Assembly: GCA_963751795.1 (NCBI GenBank)
Contig: CAVVVI010000002.1
Span: forward strand, 682,001 to 746,000
Direction: 5' to 3'
From: BOG-908 sp963751795
GTDB taxonomy: Bacteria > Pseudomonadota > Alphaproteobacteria > Acetobacterales > Acetobacteraceae
DNA: 64,000 nucleotides
Part shown: one piece after another, positions 34,634 to 43,570 of the stretch
Layout of the letters: each line of letters starts with the position of its first letter
Position numbering within the stretch: the first letter of the stretch is position 1
Notes under the pieces: model-generated
Seen by the model: the letters and a program-made list of their open reading frames with translations, nothing else
Told to the model about the DNA's origin: nothing
Databases searched by the model: none
Made by a program: the position numbers and the translations under genes

Positions 34634-36421
34634 CTATCCCCCGCCACGATGCAGAACGTGGCCGGACAGACCCAAGGCGGTGTTGACGACAGCGAGGTGG
34701 GTGAGCGCCTGCGGGAAATTGCCTGCAAGGTGCTTGGCAGGAACGTTGTACTCTTCCGCGAGCAGGCCGACATCGTTGCACACGGCGAGCACGCGCTCGA
34801 ACTGCGCGCGCGCTTCCTGATCGCGGCCTTGCAGCGATAGGCAATCGGCCATCCAGCAGGAGCAGGCGAGAAACGCGCCCTCTTCCGGCTTGCCTGGCGT
34901 GGCCCGCATGCGCCGCACCAGGCCGCCGTCGGTCAGTTCGCGCCGAATCGTCTCGATCGTGGCGGCCATGCGCGGATCGTTGGCCGGCAGGAAGCCCACC
35001 AGCGGCAGCAGCAGCAGGCTGGCGTCGATCTCCTGGCCGCCATAATACTGGGTGAAAGTGCCCAGGCCCTCGTTCCAGCCTTCGCGGCAAACCTCGTCAT
35101 GGATGGTTTGCCGCAGCGCGCTCAGGCGTTCCACCGTGGCCGCATCCGCGTCGTCGTGCCCTGCGTCGGACTGCAGGAAGCGCAGAACCCGGTCGATGCC
35201 CACCCACGCCATTGCGGTGGAGTAGGTGTAGCGCCGCTTCTCACCACGCGACTCCCACACGCCCGAACCCGGCGTGTTCCACACCTGCTCGAGATGTTCG
35301 GCGATCTTGCGCTGCGCGGCGCGCTCCTGATGCGTCGCCTCGAGCCCGCCTTTGCGCGCGAGGCTGAGGCAATCCAGCACCTCGCCGAATACATCGATTT
35401 GGTGCTGCGTGGACGCGGCGTTGCCGACCCGAACGGGGCTGGCGTGACGATAGCCTGGCAACGTATCGACGGTCCATTCCGACAGATGGCGGGAGCCATC
35501 GACGCGATACATGATGCGCATGCGTTCGGGCGAGCCGGCAATGGCGCGCAGCAGCCAATCCCGCCATGCGCCAGCCTCTTCGTGAAAGCCCGCGTTCAGC
35601 AGGGCGCCCACCGTGAAGGTGGCATCGCGCAGCCAGCAATACCGGTAATCCCAGTTCATGGCGCCGCCTGGCGCCTCCGGCAGCGACGTAGTGGGTGCGG
35701 CAACCAGCCCGCCGCTCGGCCGATAAACCAACGCTTTCAGCGTGATCAGCGATCGCCGGACCGCGGTAGGCCAGTGTGTCTTGCTATCGTCGAACCGGCT
35801 GATCCAGTTGCGCCAGTAATTTTGCGTCGCGGTCAGGGCGGCTTCGGCATCGACCGGCGCAGGAATACCCTGCGTCGACGGCCCATGGCTCAGCACGAAG
35901 GCCAGCCGCGCTCCATTGGAAACCGTGAAAAACGCCTCTTGGCAGTTCTCGCCGACCTCCACCGGAACCGACGCGCGCAGCACGACGAGGTCCGGCCCGA
36001 CGCGGGCTACCGCACCATCGACCGTTGCCTCGCACCAGGGCGGCATCGAGCCGTAATCGAACCGCATCCGCAGATCGGAGCGCATGGCAACGCTGCCGCG
36101 CAGGCCAACGACGATCCGCACCAGAGAGGAGAACTCCTCGCGCTCCGGCATGAAGTCGATCACGCGTACGGCGCCGTCCCCGGTTTCGAAATCGGTTTCC
36201 AGCACCAGCGTGTCCGTCTGATAACGCCGCGTGGTGGCAACCGATACGGCGGCCGGGCAGAGCTGCCAGCGCCCGTGCTCCGGCGTGCCCAGCAAGGCGG
36301 CGAAGCAGGAATCGTCGTCGAAACTCGGCCAGCATAGCCAATCTACGGAGCCGTCGCGGCTGATCAGCGCTGCGGTATGCCCGTCGCCCACCAGGGCGTA
36401 GTCCTCAATAGGATTGCTCAC
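34634..36421 (-). CDS. GH15-family glucosidase/trehalase-like protein
   Basis: This 595-residue protein has the two-part layout of bacterial GH15. An N-terminal beta domain begins NPIEDYALVGDGHTAALISRDG, and SVDWLCWP follows. The (alpha/alpha)6 catalytic barrel carries NWDYRYCWLRDATFT (about residues 275-290) and EGWNEGLGTFTQYYG near 460. Characterised relatives are trehalases or glucoamylases that release glucose. The start is GTG at 36421, 16 bases after the SDR stop; the family consensus begins there. It is cytoplasmic by sequence, so it would act on an intracellular disaccharide such as trehalose. Confidence 0.9.
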   Translation of the reverse strand: MSNPIEDYALVGDGHTAALISRDGSVDWLCWPSFDDDSCFAALLGTPEHGRWQLCPAAVSVATTRRYQTDTLVLETDFETGDGAVRVIDFMPEREEFSSLVRIVVGLRGSVAMRSDLRMRFDYGSMPPWCEATVDGAVARVGPDLVVLRASVPVEVGENCQEAFFTVSNGARLAFVLSHGPSTQGIPAPVDAEAALTATQNYWRNWISRFDDSKTHWPTAVRRSLITLKALVYRPSGGLVAAPTTSLPEAPGGAMNWDYRYCWLRDATFTVGALLNAGFHEEAGAWRDWLLRAIAGSPERMRIMYRVDGSRHLSEWTVDTLPGYRHASPVRVGNAASTQHQIDVFGEVLDCLSLARKGGLEATHQERAAQRKIAEHLEQVWNTPGSGVWESRGEKRRYTYSTAMAWVGIDRVLRFLQSDAGHDDADAATVERLSALRQTIHDEVCREGWNEGLGTFTQYYGGQEIDASLLLLPLVGFLPANDPRMAATIETIRRELTDGGLVRRMRATPGKPEEGAFLACSCWMADCLSLQGRDQEARAQFERVLAVCNDVGLLAEEYNVPAKHLAGNFPQALTHLAVVNTALGLSGHVLHRGGG

Positions 36422-36437
36422 AACCGCGAACGCCGCA

Positions 36438-37430
36438 TCAGATGTCGAGGCGCTTGGCGAGTTGGTGGACGCCGGCGACGAAGGCGATCGCCGCGGCCGC
36501 CCAGAAGGCGGTGCGATGCCGGTCGGTGAACATCTCCCAGCTGCCGCTCTTGGATTGCGCATCGAACCGGCCATGCGCGCCGTAATCGCCCGGCACCGGC
36601 TCGAACAGGTTGGCTGGAGGATGCTTGCCCAGCTTCTCGTGCGTCAGCTGGCCGGAATAGCCGGCCTTGGCCAGATAGCGATCGATCAGGCCGGGCGCGA
36701 TGCGGTTGGCGAGGATCGCCTGCACCGTGGGGTAGCCGACCCACACCTCGCGGCGGCGATGCGTGGCGGCGAAGAATATCGCGCGTGCGGGCACTTCAGG
36801 CTGATAGATCGGCGCCACCGGCCGCGCCTTCTCACCCATTTTGTTCATCGCCCAATCGAATTGCGGCGTGTTGACGGCCGGCAGATCGACCATGGTCAGG
36901 TGCACGTTTAGCTTATCGTGGATGATCTCGGAGCGCAGGCTGTCGGTAAAACCGCGCACCGCGAACTTGGCGCCGCAATAGATCGATTGCAGCGGCACCG
37001 AGCGATAGCCGAGCGCGGAGCCCACGTTGACGATAGTGCCGCGGTTGCGAACGCGCATTCGGCTGAGGGCCGCCATGGTGCCATGCACCTGGCCCAGATA
37101 GGTGACGCGGGTGCCACGCTCGAACTCCTCAGCGGTGAGCTTGCTGACCGGGGCGAACACGGTCGCCATCGCAACGTTGACCCATACGTCAATCGGGCCG
37201 AGCTCCTCTTCCACTCTAGTCGCGGCGGCCTCGACTGCGTCAGCGTCGGCCACGTCGGTTGGAATGGGCAACGCACGCACGCCGTGTCGGCGTATTTCGG
37301 TTGCTGCCTTATCCAGTCGGCCCTTGTCGCGCGACAGCAAGGCCACGTCATAACCCTGGCGGGCAAACTCCTCGACTGTCGCGCGCCCCACGCCGGCGCC
37401 CGCGCCCGTGATAACGGCAATCTTCGTCAT
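36438..37430 (-). CDS. SDR-family oxidoreductase with C-terminal membrane anchor
   Basis: This 330-residue protein has a classical SDR domain: TGAGAGVG (residues 8-15), a Rossmann region, NVGSALGYRS and the active-site YCGAK. It extends by about 90 residues and ends in a hydrophobic helix (FWAAAAIAFVAGVHQLA), so it may be anchored to the membrane. GGAGG stands just before the ATG at 37430. It is the first gene of the minus-strand sugar-oxidation run and faces the cyo operon across a 348-base gap. The substrate is unknown. Confidence 0.86.
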   Translation of the reverse strand: MTKIAVITGAGAGVGRATVEEFARQGYDVALLSRDKGRLDKAATEIRRHGVRALPIPTDVADADAVEAAATRVEEELGPIDVWVNVAMATVFAPVSKLTAEEFERGTRVTYLGQVHGTMAALSRMRVRNRGTIVNVGSALGYRSVPLQSIYCGAKFAVRGFTDSLRSEIIHDKLNVHLTMVDLPAVNTPQFDWAMNKMGEKARPVAPIYQPEVPARAIFFAATHRRREVWVGYPTVQAILANRIAPGLIDRYLAKAGYSGQLTHEKLGKHPPANLFEPVPGDYGAHGRFDAQSKSGSWEMFTDRHRTAFWAAAAIAFVAGVHQLAKRLDI

Positions 37431-37778
37431 GAGAACCTCCAAGGCGCGGTCAGTCCCGCAACGAGGACATCCCACAATCGTGTTTAGCGCAAGCGCTTTG
37501 CTTTGCTAGAACTCACCCATAGCAACGGACGGCTCTGGCGGCGGTTGTGAACATGCGGAAAATTAATAGGAAACGCGTTTGCAATGCCTGCATTATCGGT
37601 CGTGCAAGGTGGGTGTGGGGTGGTAGAGTGAGCGCTCGATTGAGCAATGCACGGATGCGCAAAGCGGAGTGCAGCATTGCTTTGAATGCATCGCTACACG
37701 GAACGCAACATGCTGCTGACTGGATTGCAGCTCTGCATCTTATGCTTATCGTTCTGGGCTACGCCGTTTATTTAGCCT
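37431..37778. other. 348-base divergent promoter region
   Basis: This region separates the SDR-led operon (minus) from cyoABCD (plus). It is more AT-rich than its surroundings. It contains an AGCGC-AA-GCGCT palindrome and AT-rich patches around 37498-37515 and 37555-37580 that could hold promoters for both directions. Short frames here (for example 37547-37789) have unusual composition and no family resemblance, so I do not call a gene. Confidence 0.5.
37486..37497. promoter_or_regulatory. Palindrome, candidate LacI-type operator
   Basis: AGCGC and GCGCT are perfect arms around AA, 56 bases upstream of the SDR start. The centre and length resemble sites bound by LacI-family sugar regulators, but no such regulator is in the window. 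Confidence 0.35.
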
Positions 37779-38753
37779 GTGGTGTTTAAGCCGTTGCGAA
37801 CACCGTCCACAGCGCGCGATGCTCCCCGCAATACGGAACGGGCCCGGCTTGCGCTGTCGCAACGCGCGTTGCGCGCGGCCGTCCCGTTGCTCTGTCTTCT
37901 TCTGGACGGATGCGACACGCTGGACCGCGGATTCCTCTCGCCGGCCGGACCGGTCGCGCATGCGATCCGGAACGAGTTCCTGTTCGTCTGTCTCGTTATG
38001 CTGTTCGTCATTGGCCCGGTGCTTTTGCTCACGCCGCTGATCGCCTGGCATTACCGGCTGTCCAACACACGCAGCGCCTACCGCCCGCAATGGGGTTTCA
38101 GCTGGTCGATCGAGGGGCTGATCTGGATCCCGCCGACGGCCATCGTCGTCATTCTGGGAATCCGGCTGTGGGGGAATACGCACCGGCTCGATCCTTACAA
38201 GCCGCTCGCAGGTCAGGGGATCGAGGTTCAGGCCGTAGCGCTCGACTGGAAGTGGCTGTTCATCTATCCGGCGGAAGGTGTCGCCACCGTCAATCGCCTG
38301 GTCATTCCTGCGGGCAAGCCGGTCCATCTCAGCCTGACCAGCGCCACGGTCATGCAGTCGTTCCTGATGCCGCGTTTGGCCGGGCAGATCTACGCGATGG
38401 CGGGCATGCGCACACAGCTGAATTTCGAGGCCGACAAACCAGGCTCCTATTTCGGCGAGAACGTGCAGTTTAACGGCATGGGGTTCCAGAACGAGAAATT
38501 TGCCGTGTCCTCGCTGGATGCTGACGGTTTTGCGCGGTGGCTCGGGGACACCAGGGCGCAGCCAAACCGGCTCGATCCGGCGGCCTACGAGGCATTGTCG
38601 CGCCGTTCCACCATACCGCAGCCGCTCGCCTTCGGCGCCGTCGATGCGCATCTGTTCGAGCGGATTGTGGCCCAGCAACAGCCAAGTGGTCACACTCTGG
38701 CATTGCGCCGGCTGCCGCCGCGCCCTCTGCCGATGGAAGTCAAGCTGCCATGA
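37779..38753 (+). CDS. cyoA: Cytochrome bo-type ubiquinol oxidase subunit II
   Basis: This 324-residue membrane-anchored subunit has an N-terminal signal with the lipobox-like LLDGC around Cys45. Two transmembrane helices (about residues 65-90 and 108-128) follow, then a periplasmic cupredoxin domain. The domain keeps SFLMPRLAGQIYAMAGM and lacks the CuA cysteines, so this is a quinol and not a cytochrome c oxidase. The start is GTG at 37779 or 37782. It is the first gene of cyoABCD and overlaps cyoB by four bases (ATGA). Confidence 0.93.
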   Translation: MVFKPLRTPSTARDAPRNTERARLALSQRALRAAVPLLCLLLDGCDTLDRGFLSPAGPVAHAIRNEFLFVCLVMLFVIGPVLLLTPLIAWHYRLSNTRSAYRPQWGFSWSIEGLIWIPPTAIVVILGIRLWGNTHRLDPYKPLAGQGIEVQAVALDWKWLFIYPAEGVATVNRLVIPAGKPVHLSLTSATVMQSFLMPRLAGQIYAMAGMRTQLNFEADKPGSYFGENVQFNGMGFQNEKFAVSSLDADGFARWLGDTRAQPNRLDPAAYEALSRRSTIPQPLAFGAVDAHLFERIVAQQQPSGHTLALRRLPPRPLPMEVKLP

Positions 38754-40837
38754 TCGAAACGGGTTTCTGGCACGCCGCGCTCGGCAATCTGAGTTGGGGC
38801 GCGCTGCCGTTCGTGCGGGCCTGGCGCGATCCCAGCATCAGCGAGATCATCGGCGCCGGCGCCGGGGCCGTTGTGGTGGTCGGCGCCGTCGCGGCGTTCG
38901 CGTTGCTGACGTATCTCAAAGCGTGGCGCTACATGTGGACCGAGTGGTTCACCAGTTTAGACCACAAGAAGATCGGCATCATGTACGTGGCCCTGGCCGG
39001 CATCATGCTCGCGCGCGCGTTGATCGAGGCCATGCTGATCCGCACGCAGCAGGCGCTCGCCATCAACGCGCCGGGTATCGTCGAGCCGAACCACTTCGCA
39101 CAGCTTTTCACGACCCACGGCAGCATCATGATCTTCTTCATGGCGATGCCGTTCCTGACCGGGCTCATGAACTACGTCGTGCCGCTGCAGATCGGCGCCC
39201 GCGACATGGCGTTTCCTTATCTGAATTCCGTTGGCCTGTGGCTCAGCATCGGCGGCTCCGCCTTGATGATGGCGTCGCTGGTCATTGGCGAGTTCTCCAC
39301 CGGGGGGTGGAGCGGCTACCCGCCTTATACCGAGTTGTCGTTCAGTGGCGGCGTGGGGCCGGATTACTGGATCTGGGCAGTCACCCTATCCTTGATCGGC
39401 AGCACTACAGTGGGTATCAACGTCGCTTGCACGATCTACAAGATGCGTGCCCCGGGCATGACGTGGATGCGCATGCCGCTCTTCTGCTGGACATCGTTGT
39501 GCACCTCCATCCTGATGATCTTCGCCATGCCGGCGCTGACGGTCGCGACGCTGCTGCTCGCCGCAGACCGGTATGCCGGGATGCACTTCTTCACCGACGA
39601 TCTCGGTGGCAACATGATGAACTATGCCAACCTCTTCTGGCTGTTCGGCCACCCCGAGGTCTACATCGTCGTCCTGCCGGCCTTCGGCGTGTATTCGGAG
39701 GTCATCTCCGCCTTCTCCTCGAAGGAGCTCTACGGCTACACGTCGCTGGTCCTCGCCACGGCGGCCATTGCCATCCTGTCGTTCACCGTGTGGCTGCACC
39801 ATTTCTTCACCATGGGGCAGAATGCGAACATCAACGCCGTGTTCGGTATCGCCACCATGGCTATCGGCGTGCCGACGGGGGTCAAGATCTACGACTGGAT
39901 CTGGACCATGTTCCGCGGTGAGGTGCGCTTCACCCCGTCGATGATGCTGTCGATCGCATTCATGCTGACGTTCGTGCTCGGCGGTTTCACCGGCATCATT
40001 CTGGCCACACCGCCGCTCGATTACATGGTGCACGACACGGTGTTCCTGGTCGCGCATTTCCACAATATGCTGATACCCGGCACGCTCTACGGCATGATTG
40101 CGGGCTATATGTTCTGGTTCCCCAAAGCTTTTGGGTTCCGGCTGAACGAGCTTTGGGGCCGAATCTCTGCTGGCTGCTGGATCATCGGTTTCTATATGGC
40201 TTTCATGCCGCTCTACGTGCTGGGCGCTGCCGGCATGGCGCGGCGGACGCAGGAGGTGTTCGATCCGGCCTTCCGCCCCTGGCTGCTCATCGCACTGGGC
40301 GGCGCACTCATTCTGGGCGCTGCCCTGGCCAGCCTGTTCATCCAGCTCTACATCAGCATCCGCGACCGCAACGAGAACCGCGTGACCGTGGGCGATCCGT
40401 GGGATGCGCGTGGCCTGGAATGGTCGATCGCCGCCCCGCCGCCGGAGTGGAATTTCGCGACCATCCCGCATGTCGGCGACCGTGATGCGTTCTACTGGCG
40501 CAAGCGAAACAATGGTGCCTACAAGCCCGCCGACCATTACCGCGACATCGAGATGCCGAAGGAATCCGCCTGCGGCGTGATCATCGGCCTGGCGGCCTCG
40601 ATCAGCTGCTTCGGCCTGATCTGGCGCATCTGGTGGGTGGCCGTGCTGTTCCTCATCGTCACGGTGCTGACCACCATCGCCCGCTCTTTCATGCGCGACG
40701 TCACCCGCGTGATCCCCGCCGCAACCGTCGAGGCGGTGGACCGAAGCTGGCTGGCGCAAGCCCATGCCGCACGCCCGGTGCCGCGACAGCTTGAGCAGTC
40801 GGCCCGCAATCAGGGGCTTGCAGAATGGATGGCGTAG
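38750..40837 (+). CDS. cyoB: Cytochrome bo-type ubiquinol oxidase subunit I
   Basis: This 695-residue haem-copper oxidase core reduces oxygen and pumps protons. Haem and copper ligands are visible: TTHGSIMIFF (low-spin haem His), LFGHPEVY with the cross-linked His and Tyr, WLHHFFTMG (CuB), and AHFHNMLIPG. WTEWFTSLDHKKIG and QIGARDMAFPYLN are typical of CyoB. About 14-15 helices are expected. The ATG at 38750 overlaps the cyoA stop, and the end overlaps cyoC by 13 bases. Together they form a tightly coupled operon. Confidence 0.96.
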   Translation: MIETGFWHAALGNLSWGALPFVRAWRDPSISEIIGAGAGAVVVVGAVAAFALLTYLKAWRYMWTEWFTSLDHKKIGIMYVALAGIMLARALIEAMLIRTQQALAINAPGIVEPNHFAQLFTTHGSIMIFFMAMPFLTGLMNYVVPLQIGARDMAFPYLNSVGLWLSIGGSALMMASLVIGEFSTGGWSGYPPYTELSFSGGVGPDYWIWAVTLSLIGSTTVGINVACTIYKMRAPGMTWMRMPLFCWTSLCTSILMIFAMPALTVATLLLAADRYAGMHFFTDDLGGNMMNYANLFWLFGHPEVYIVVLPAFGVYSEVISAFSSKELYGYTSLVLATAAIAILSFTVWLHHFFTMGQNANINAVFGIATMAIGVPTGVKIYDWIWTMFRGEVRFTPSMMLSIAFMLTFVLGGFTGIILATPPLDYMVHDTVFLVAHFHNMLIPGTLYGMIAGYMFWFPKAFGFRLNELWGRISAGCWIIGFYMAFMPLYVLGAAGMARRTQEVFDPAFRPWLLIALGGALILGAALASLFIQLYISIRDRNENRVTVGDPWDARGLEWSIAAPPPEWNFATIPHVGDRDAFYWRKRNNGAYKPADHYRDIEMPKESACGVIIGLAASISCFGLIWRIWWVAVLFLIVTVLTTIARSFMRDVTRVIPAATVEAVDRSWLAQAHAARPVPRQLEQSARNQGLAEWMA

Positions 40838-41451
40838 GGCCGCAACTTCGCCACGCGGGGCTTAACCTATCGGACGATCCGGAAGAGCTGCACGCGCTCG
40901 AAAGCGACGTGTTCGGTTTCTGGATCTTCCTGATGAGCGATGCGGTTCTCTTCGCATTGCTGTTCGCGGTTTACGGCACCATGCTCGGCGCCACTGCCGG
41001 CGCGCCGGGCCCGGCGCAGGAGTTCAAGATCGGCTCGGCGTTCATCGAAACGCTGTTGCTGCTGACGTCCTCCTTCACCTTCGGCATGGCCTCGCTCGCC
41101 CTCAAGCGTGCGCGGCAGCGGACTCTGGTGTTTTGGCTGATCGGCACGCTCGCGCTCGGCCTGGCGTTTCTCGGCATGGAGGGGCACGATTTCGCCACCA
41201 TGGCGGCCGATCATGCGACGCCCGGCCGCAGCGGCTATCTCTCCGCCTTCTTCGTTCTCGTCGGCATGCACGGGCTGCACGTCACCATCGGCTCGCTCTG
41301 GATCATGGTCATGCTGCTGCAGCTGGCCAAGATCGGGCGTGACCGGCAGGTGAAGGTCAACTTCATCCGCCTGAGCCTATTCTGGCATTTCCTCGATGTG
41401 ATCTGGATCGCCATCTTCTCCATCGTGTATCTGCAGGGAGTAATCCGTTGA
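40825..41451 (+). CDS. cyoC: Cytochrome bo-type ubiquinol oxidase subunit III
   Basis: This 208-residue subunit has five transmembrane helices. FGFWIFLMSDAVLFALLFAVY forms the first helix, and FFVLVGMHGLHVTIGSLW and SLFWHFLDVIWIAIFSIVYL are characteristic of CyoC. It stabilises subunit I. AGGGG precedes the ATG at 40825 within the cyoB end. It overlaps cyoD by four bases (TTGA). Confidence 0.94.
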   Translation: MDGVGPQLRHAGLNLSDDPEELHALESDVFGFWIFLMSDAVLFALLFAVYGTMLGATAGAPGPAQEFKIGSAFIETLLLLTSSFTFGMASLALKRARQRTLVFWLIGTLALGLAFLGMEGHDFATMAADHATPGRSGYLSAFFVLVGMHGLHVTIGSLWIMVMLLQLAKIGRDRQVKVNFIRLSLFWHFLDVIWIAIFSIVYLQGVIR

Positions 41452-41759
41452 CATCGCCGCGCCTGGAACGTCGCGAGACGATGACCTACGTGATAGGTTA
41501 CGCCCTGGCGCTGGTGCTTACCGTGGCGGCTTTCGGCCTCGTCTATCTCGGCCTGCTCGGCGGCCGGCAGGCTTTCTACACGGTGCTGGGTCTCGGCTTG
41601 GCGCAGATGCTCGTCCATTTCCGCTGTTTCCTGCATATCGACCTGAAGCGCTCGGCGCGGGCGGATCTAATGCTGCTGGTGTTTTCTACGCTGATCGTGG
41701 CGCTCATGGTCGGCGGCACGCTCGTCATCCTCACGAACCTGCAGCACCGCATGATGTAG
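41448..41759 (+). CDS. cyoD: Cytochrome bo-type ubiquinol oxidase subunit IV
   Basis: This 103-residue protein has three helices (about residues 13-35, 41-60 and 74-96). The segment QMLVHFRCFLHIDLK between helices 2 and 3 is the CyoD signature. The apparent start is TTG at 41448, overlapping the cyoC stop; an in-frame ATG at 41481 would remove eleven residues. It is the last gene of the operon. cyoE (haem O synthase) does not follow, so haem O must come from another locus. Confidence 0.88.
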   Translation: MTSPRLERRETMTYVIGYALALVLTVAAFGLVYLGLLGGRQAFYTVLGLGLAQMLVHFRCFLHIDLKRSARADLMLLVFSTLIVALMVGGTLVILTNLQHRMM

Positions 41760-41817
41760 CGATCCGGCCGTTGCTCGCGAGCGGCGCTCGGACGATCGCC
41801 CGGGGCAACCGAAGCCA

Positions 41818-43092
41818 TCAACGCAAGATCCCGCTCGTTCTCTCCCCATGCCTGCGCGCCGTCTCCGGCATGACGAAAAACAGCACGGTCAACGCCACCA
41901 GCGCCGCAGCGCCGAATGTCAGGAACGCCGGCGTGTAGCCCAGGTGATCGACGATAAGGCCGGCCGCCAAGCCGCTCAGCGATGCGCCCAGTCCCTGCGC
42001 AGTCGCCACGGCGCCCTGCGCCACATTGTAGCGGCCGGTCCCGCGCATGACGTCGGCAATGATCAGCGGCGTGATCGCGCCGAAGATGCCGGCACCAATC
42101 CCGTCGAGCAGCTGCACGCCGATCAGCCACGCCGTGCTGTCCGACAATGTGTAGAGCGCTGCCCGCACCGGCAGCACGGCGAAGCCGATCAGCAGGATCG
42201 GCTTGCGGCCGAAGCGCTCCGCCGTGCGCCCCACTGCCAGGGCCACCGGCAGCATGATGAGTTGCGCGGCGATGATGCAGGACGACATCATGGCCGTGGC
42301 GAGCTTCGGGTGGCTCTGTGCGAGCTTCTGGCCAACGAGCGGCAGCAGCGGCGCGTTGGCGAAATGAAACAGCATGGCGCACACTGCGAACACGACGAGC
42401 GGCCGTGACGCCAGCAGCGCGCCGTAGCCGGACGGGCGCTGCCCATCCTGGTCGTTCTGCCCGGCGCCATCCGCGAGCCCGCGGGCGCGATCGTCGTTGA
42501 TGGCGGCTTGCGGGATCGACAGCATCGCCGCTGCGGCTGCGAGTGCGAAAACCGGCACGAGCAGGAACACGGCGCGCTGCGTCATCAAATAGCCGATGCC
42601 GCCGGCGGCAGCCGCAATGGCCACGTTGCCGGCGTGATCGAACGCGGAGTTGCGGCCCATGCGGCGGGCCAGGTGCGTGCGCGCGTAGAGGCCCAGGGTG
42701 ACGGCCGCCACCGCCGGGCCGAACACGTCGCCCACGACGGCAATCGCCGTGTTGGCCAACATCACCGGCCAGAAGGTGGGGACGGCGAAGATGACCAGGG
42801 CGCCCGCCGCTAAAATAACGAGGGCCAGAATCACGGCGCCACGTTTGCGCCGCGTCGCATCGATGGCGGCGCCGGCGGGCGTCTGGGCCGCCAGGCCCAG
42901 CAAACCGCTGATCGTCGTCACCCACCCGACTTCCGTCTGGCTCCAGTGCCGCTGGGTGATCAGGAACACGTTGAGGTAGGGCCCGAGCGCGCCGCGTACG
43001 TCGGCCAGCAGGAAGTTCACGGCGTCCAGCGATCGCGGATGAAACCCGGCTTGCCGCGCCTGTGCGCTCACGCCCTCATCGGCGCCGCCCAC
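41818..43092 (-). CDS. MFS transporter
   Basis: This 424-residue protein has twelve hydrophobic segments and the MFS loop between helices 2 and 3 (AGAAIDATRRKRGA). A second half-repeat is seen as GRTAERFGRKPILL. The wording in VNFLLADVRGALGPYLNVFL resembles a subgroup of drug/proton-type exporters found beside stress genes. The cargo is unknown. The start is GTG at 43092, one base after the preceding gene ends, so it is in the same transcript as the DMT gene and probably ArsB. Confidence 0.85.
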   Translation of the reverse strand: MGGADEGVSAQARQAGFHPRSLDAVNFLLADVRGALGPYLNVFLITQRHWSQTEVGWVTTISGLLGLAAQTPAGAAIDATRRKRGAVILALVILAAGALVIFAVPTFWPVMLANTAIAVVGDVFGPAVAAVTLGLYARTHLARRMGRNSAFDHAGNVAIAAAAGGIGYLMTQRAVFLLVPVFALAAAAAMLSIPQAAINDDRARGLADGAGQNDQDGQRPSGYGALLASRPLVVFAVCAMLFHFANAPLLPLVGQKLAQSHPKLATAMMSSCIIAAQLIMLPVALAVGRTAERFGRKPILLIGFAVLPVRAALYTLSDSTAWLIGVQLLDGIGAGIFGAITPLIIADVMRGTGRYNVAQGAVATAQGLGASLSGLAAGLIVDHLGYTPAFLTFGAAALVALTVLFFVMPETARRHGERTSGILR

Positions 43093-43093
43093 C

Positions 43094-43549
43094 CTAGAAC
43101 AGCGCGATCAGGACGATGCCGCCCGTCATCAGCAAGCCGCCCAGAATGCGCCAGACATTCAGGCTGTGCTGCGCAATGCCGAACAGGCCGAAATGGTCCA
43201 CCGCGAGCGACATGAGGATGTTGGCCGTGATCGTGAGGCCGGCGAACGGGCCGGCGCCGATCTTGTCCACGAACAGCAGGCCGGTGATTACGGCGAACGC
43301 GCCGAGCAGCCCGCCCAGCGGCGCCCACCACGGCATGCCGGCGATGCCCTTCATCGAGGGAAGCGGATTGGGCAGGCAGCAGAACAGCACCAGCAGGAAC
43401 GCCACGACCGGCAGGAACGAGATGGTGCTGGCGAGCCACGGATTATCGAGCGACTTGCGCAGCGCACCGTTCATCGGCGGCCCGCAGGCCTGCAAGGCGC
43501 CTGCAATCAGGATGAGCGGATAGAGCCAAGCCGAGCCGATGTTCTGCAT
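43094..43549 (-). CDS. DMT-family (YdcZ/DUF606-like) membrane protein
   Basis: This 151-residue protein has five hydrophobic helices. GPPMNGALRKSLDNPWLASTIS and the C-terminal LGGLLMTGGIVLIALF match the half-size DMT transporters of the DUF606/YdcZ group, which usually pair as dimers. The substrate is unknown. It sits between ArsB-like (21 bases upstream) and MFS (1 base downstream) genes on the same strand. Only one copy is present. Confidence 0.82.
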   Translation of the reverse strand: MQNIGSAWLYPLILIAGALQACGPPMNGALRKSLDNPWLASTISFLPVVAFLLVLFCCLPNPLPSMKGIAGMPWWAPLGGLLGAFAVITGLLFVDKIGAGPFAGLTITANILMSLAVDHFGLFGIAQHSLNVWRILGGLLMTGGIVLIALF

Positions 43550-43570
43550 GCGTGTTTGCTCCGGGATGGA

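Noticed and set aside
37547..37789. 80-codon plus-strand frame before cyoA
   Set aside because: It has no ribosome site or family resemblance, atypical codon use, and lies in a promoter region.
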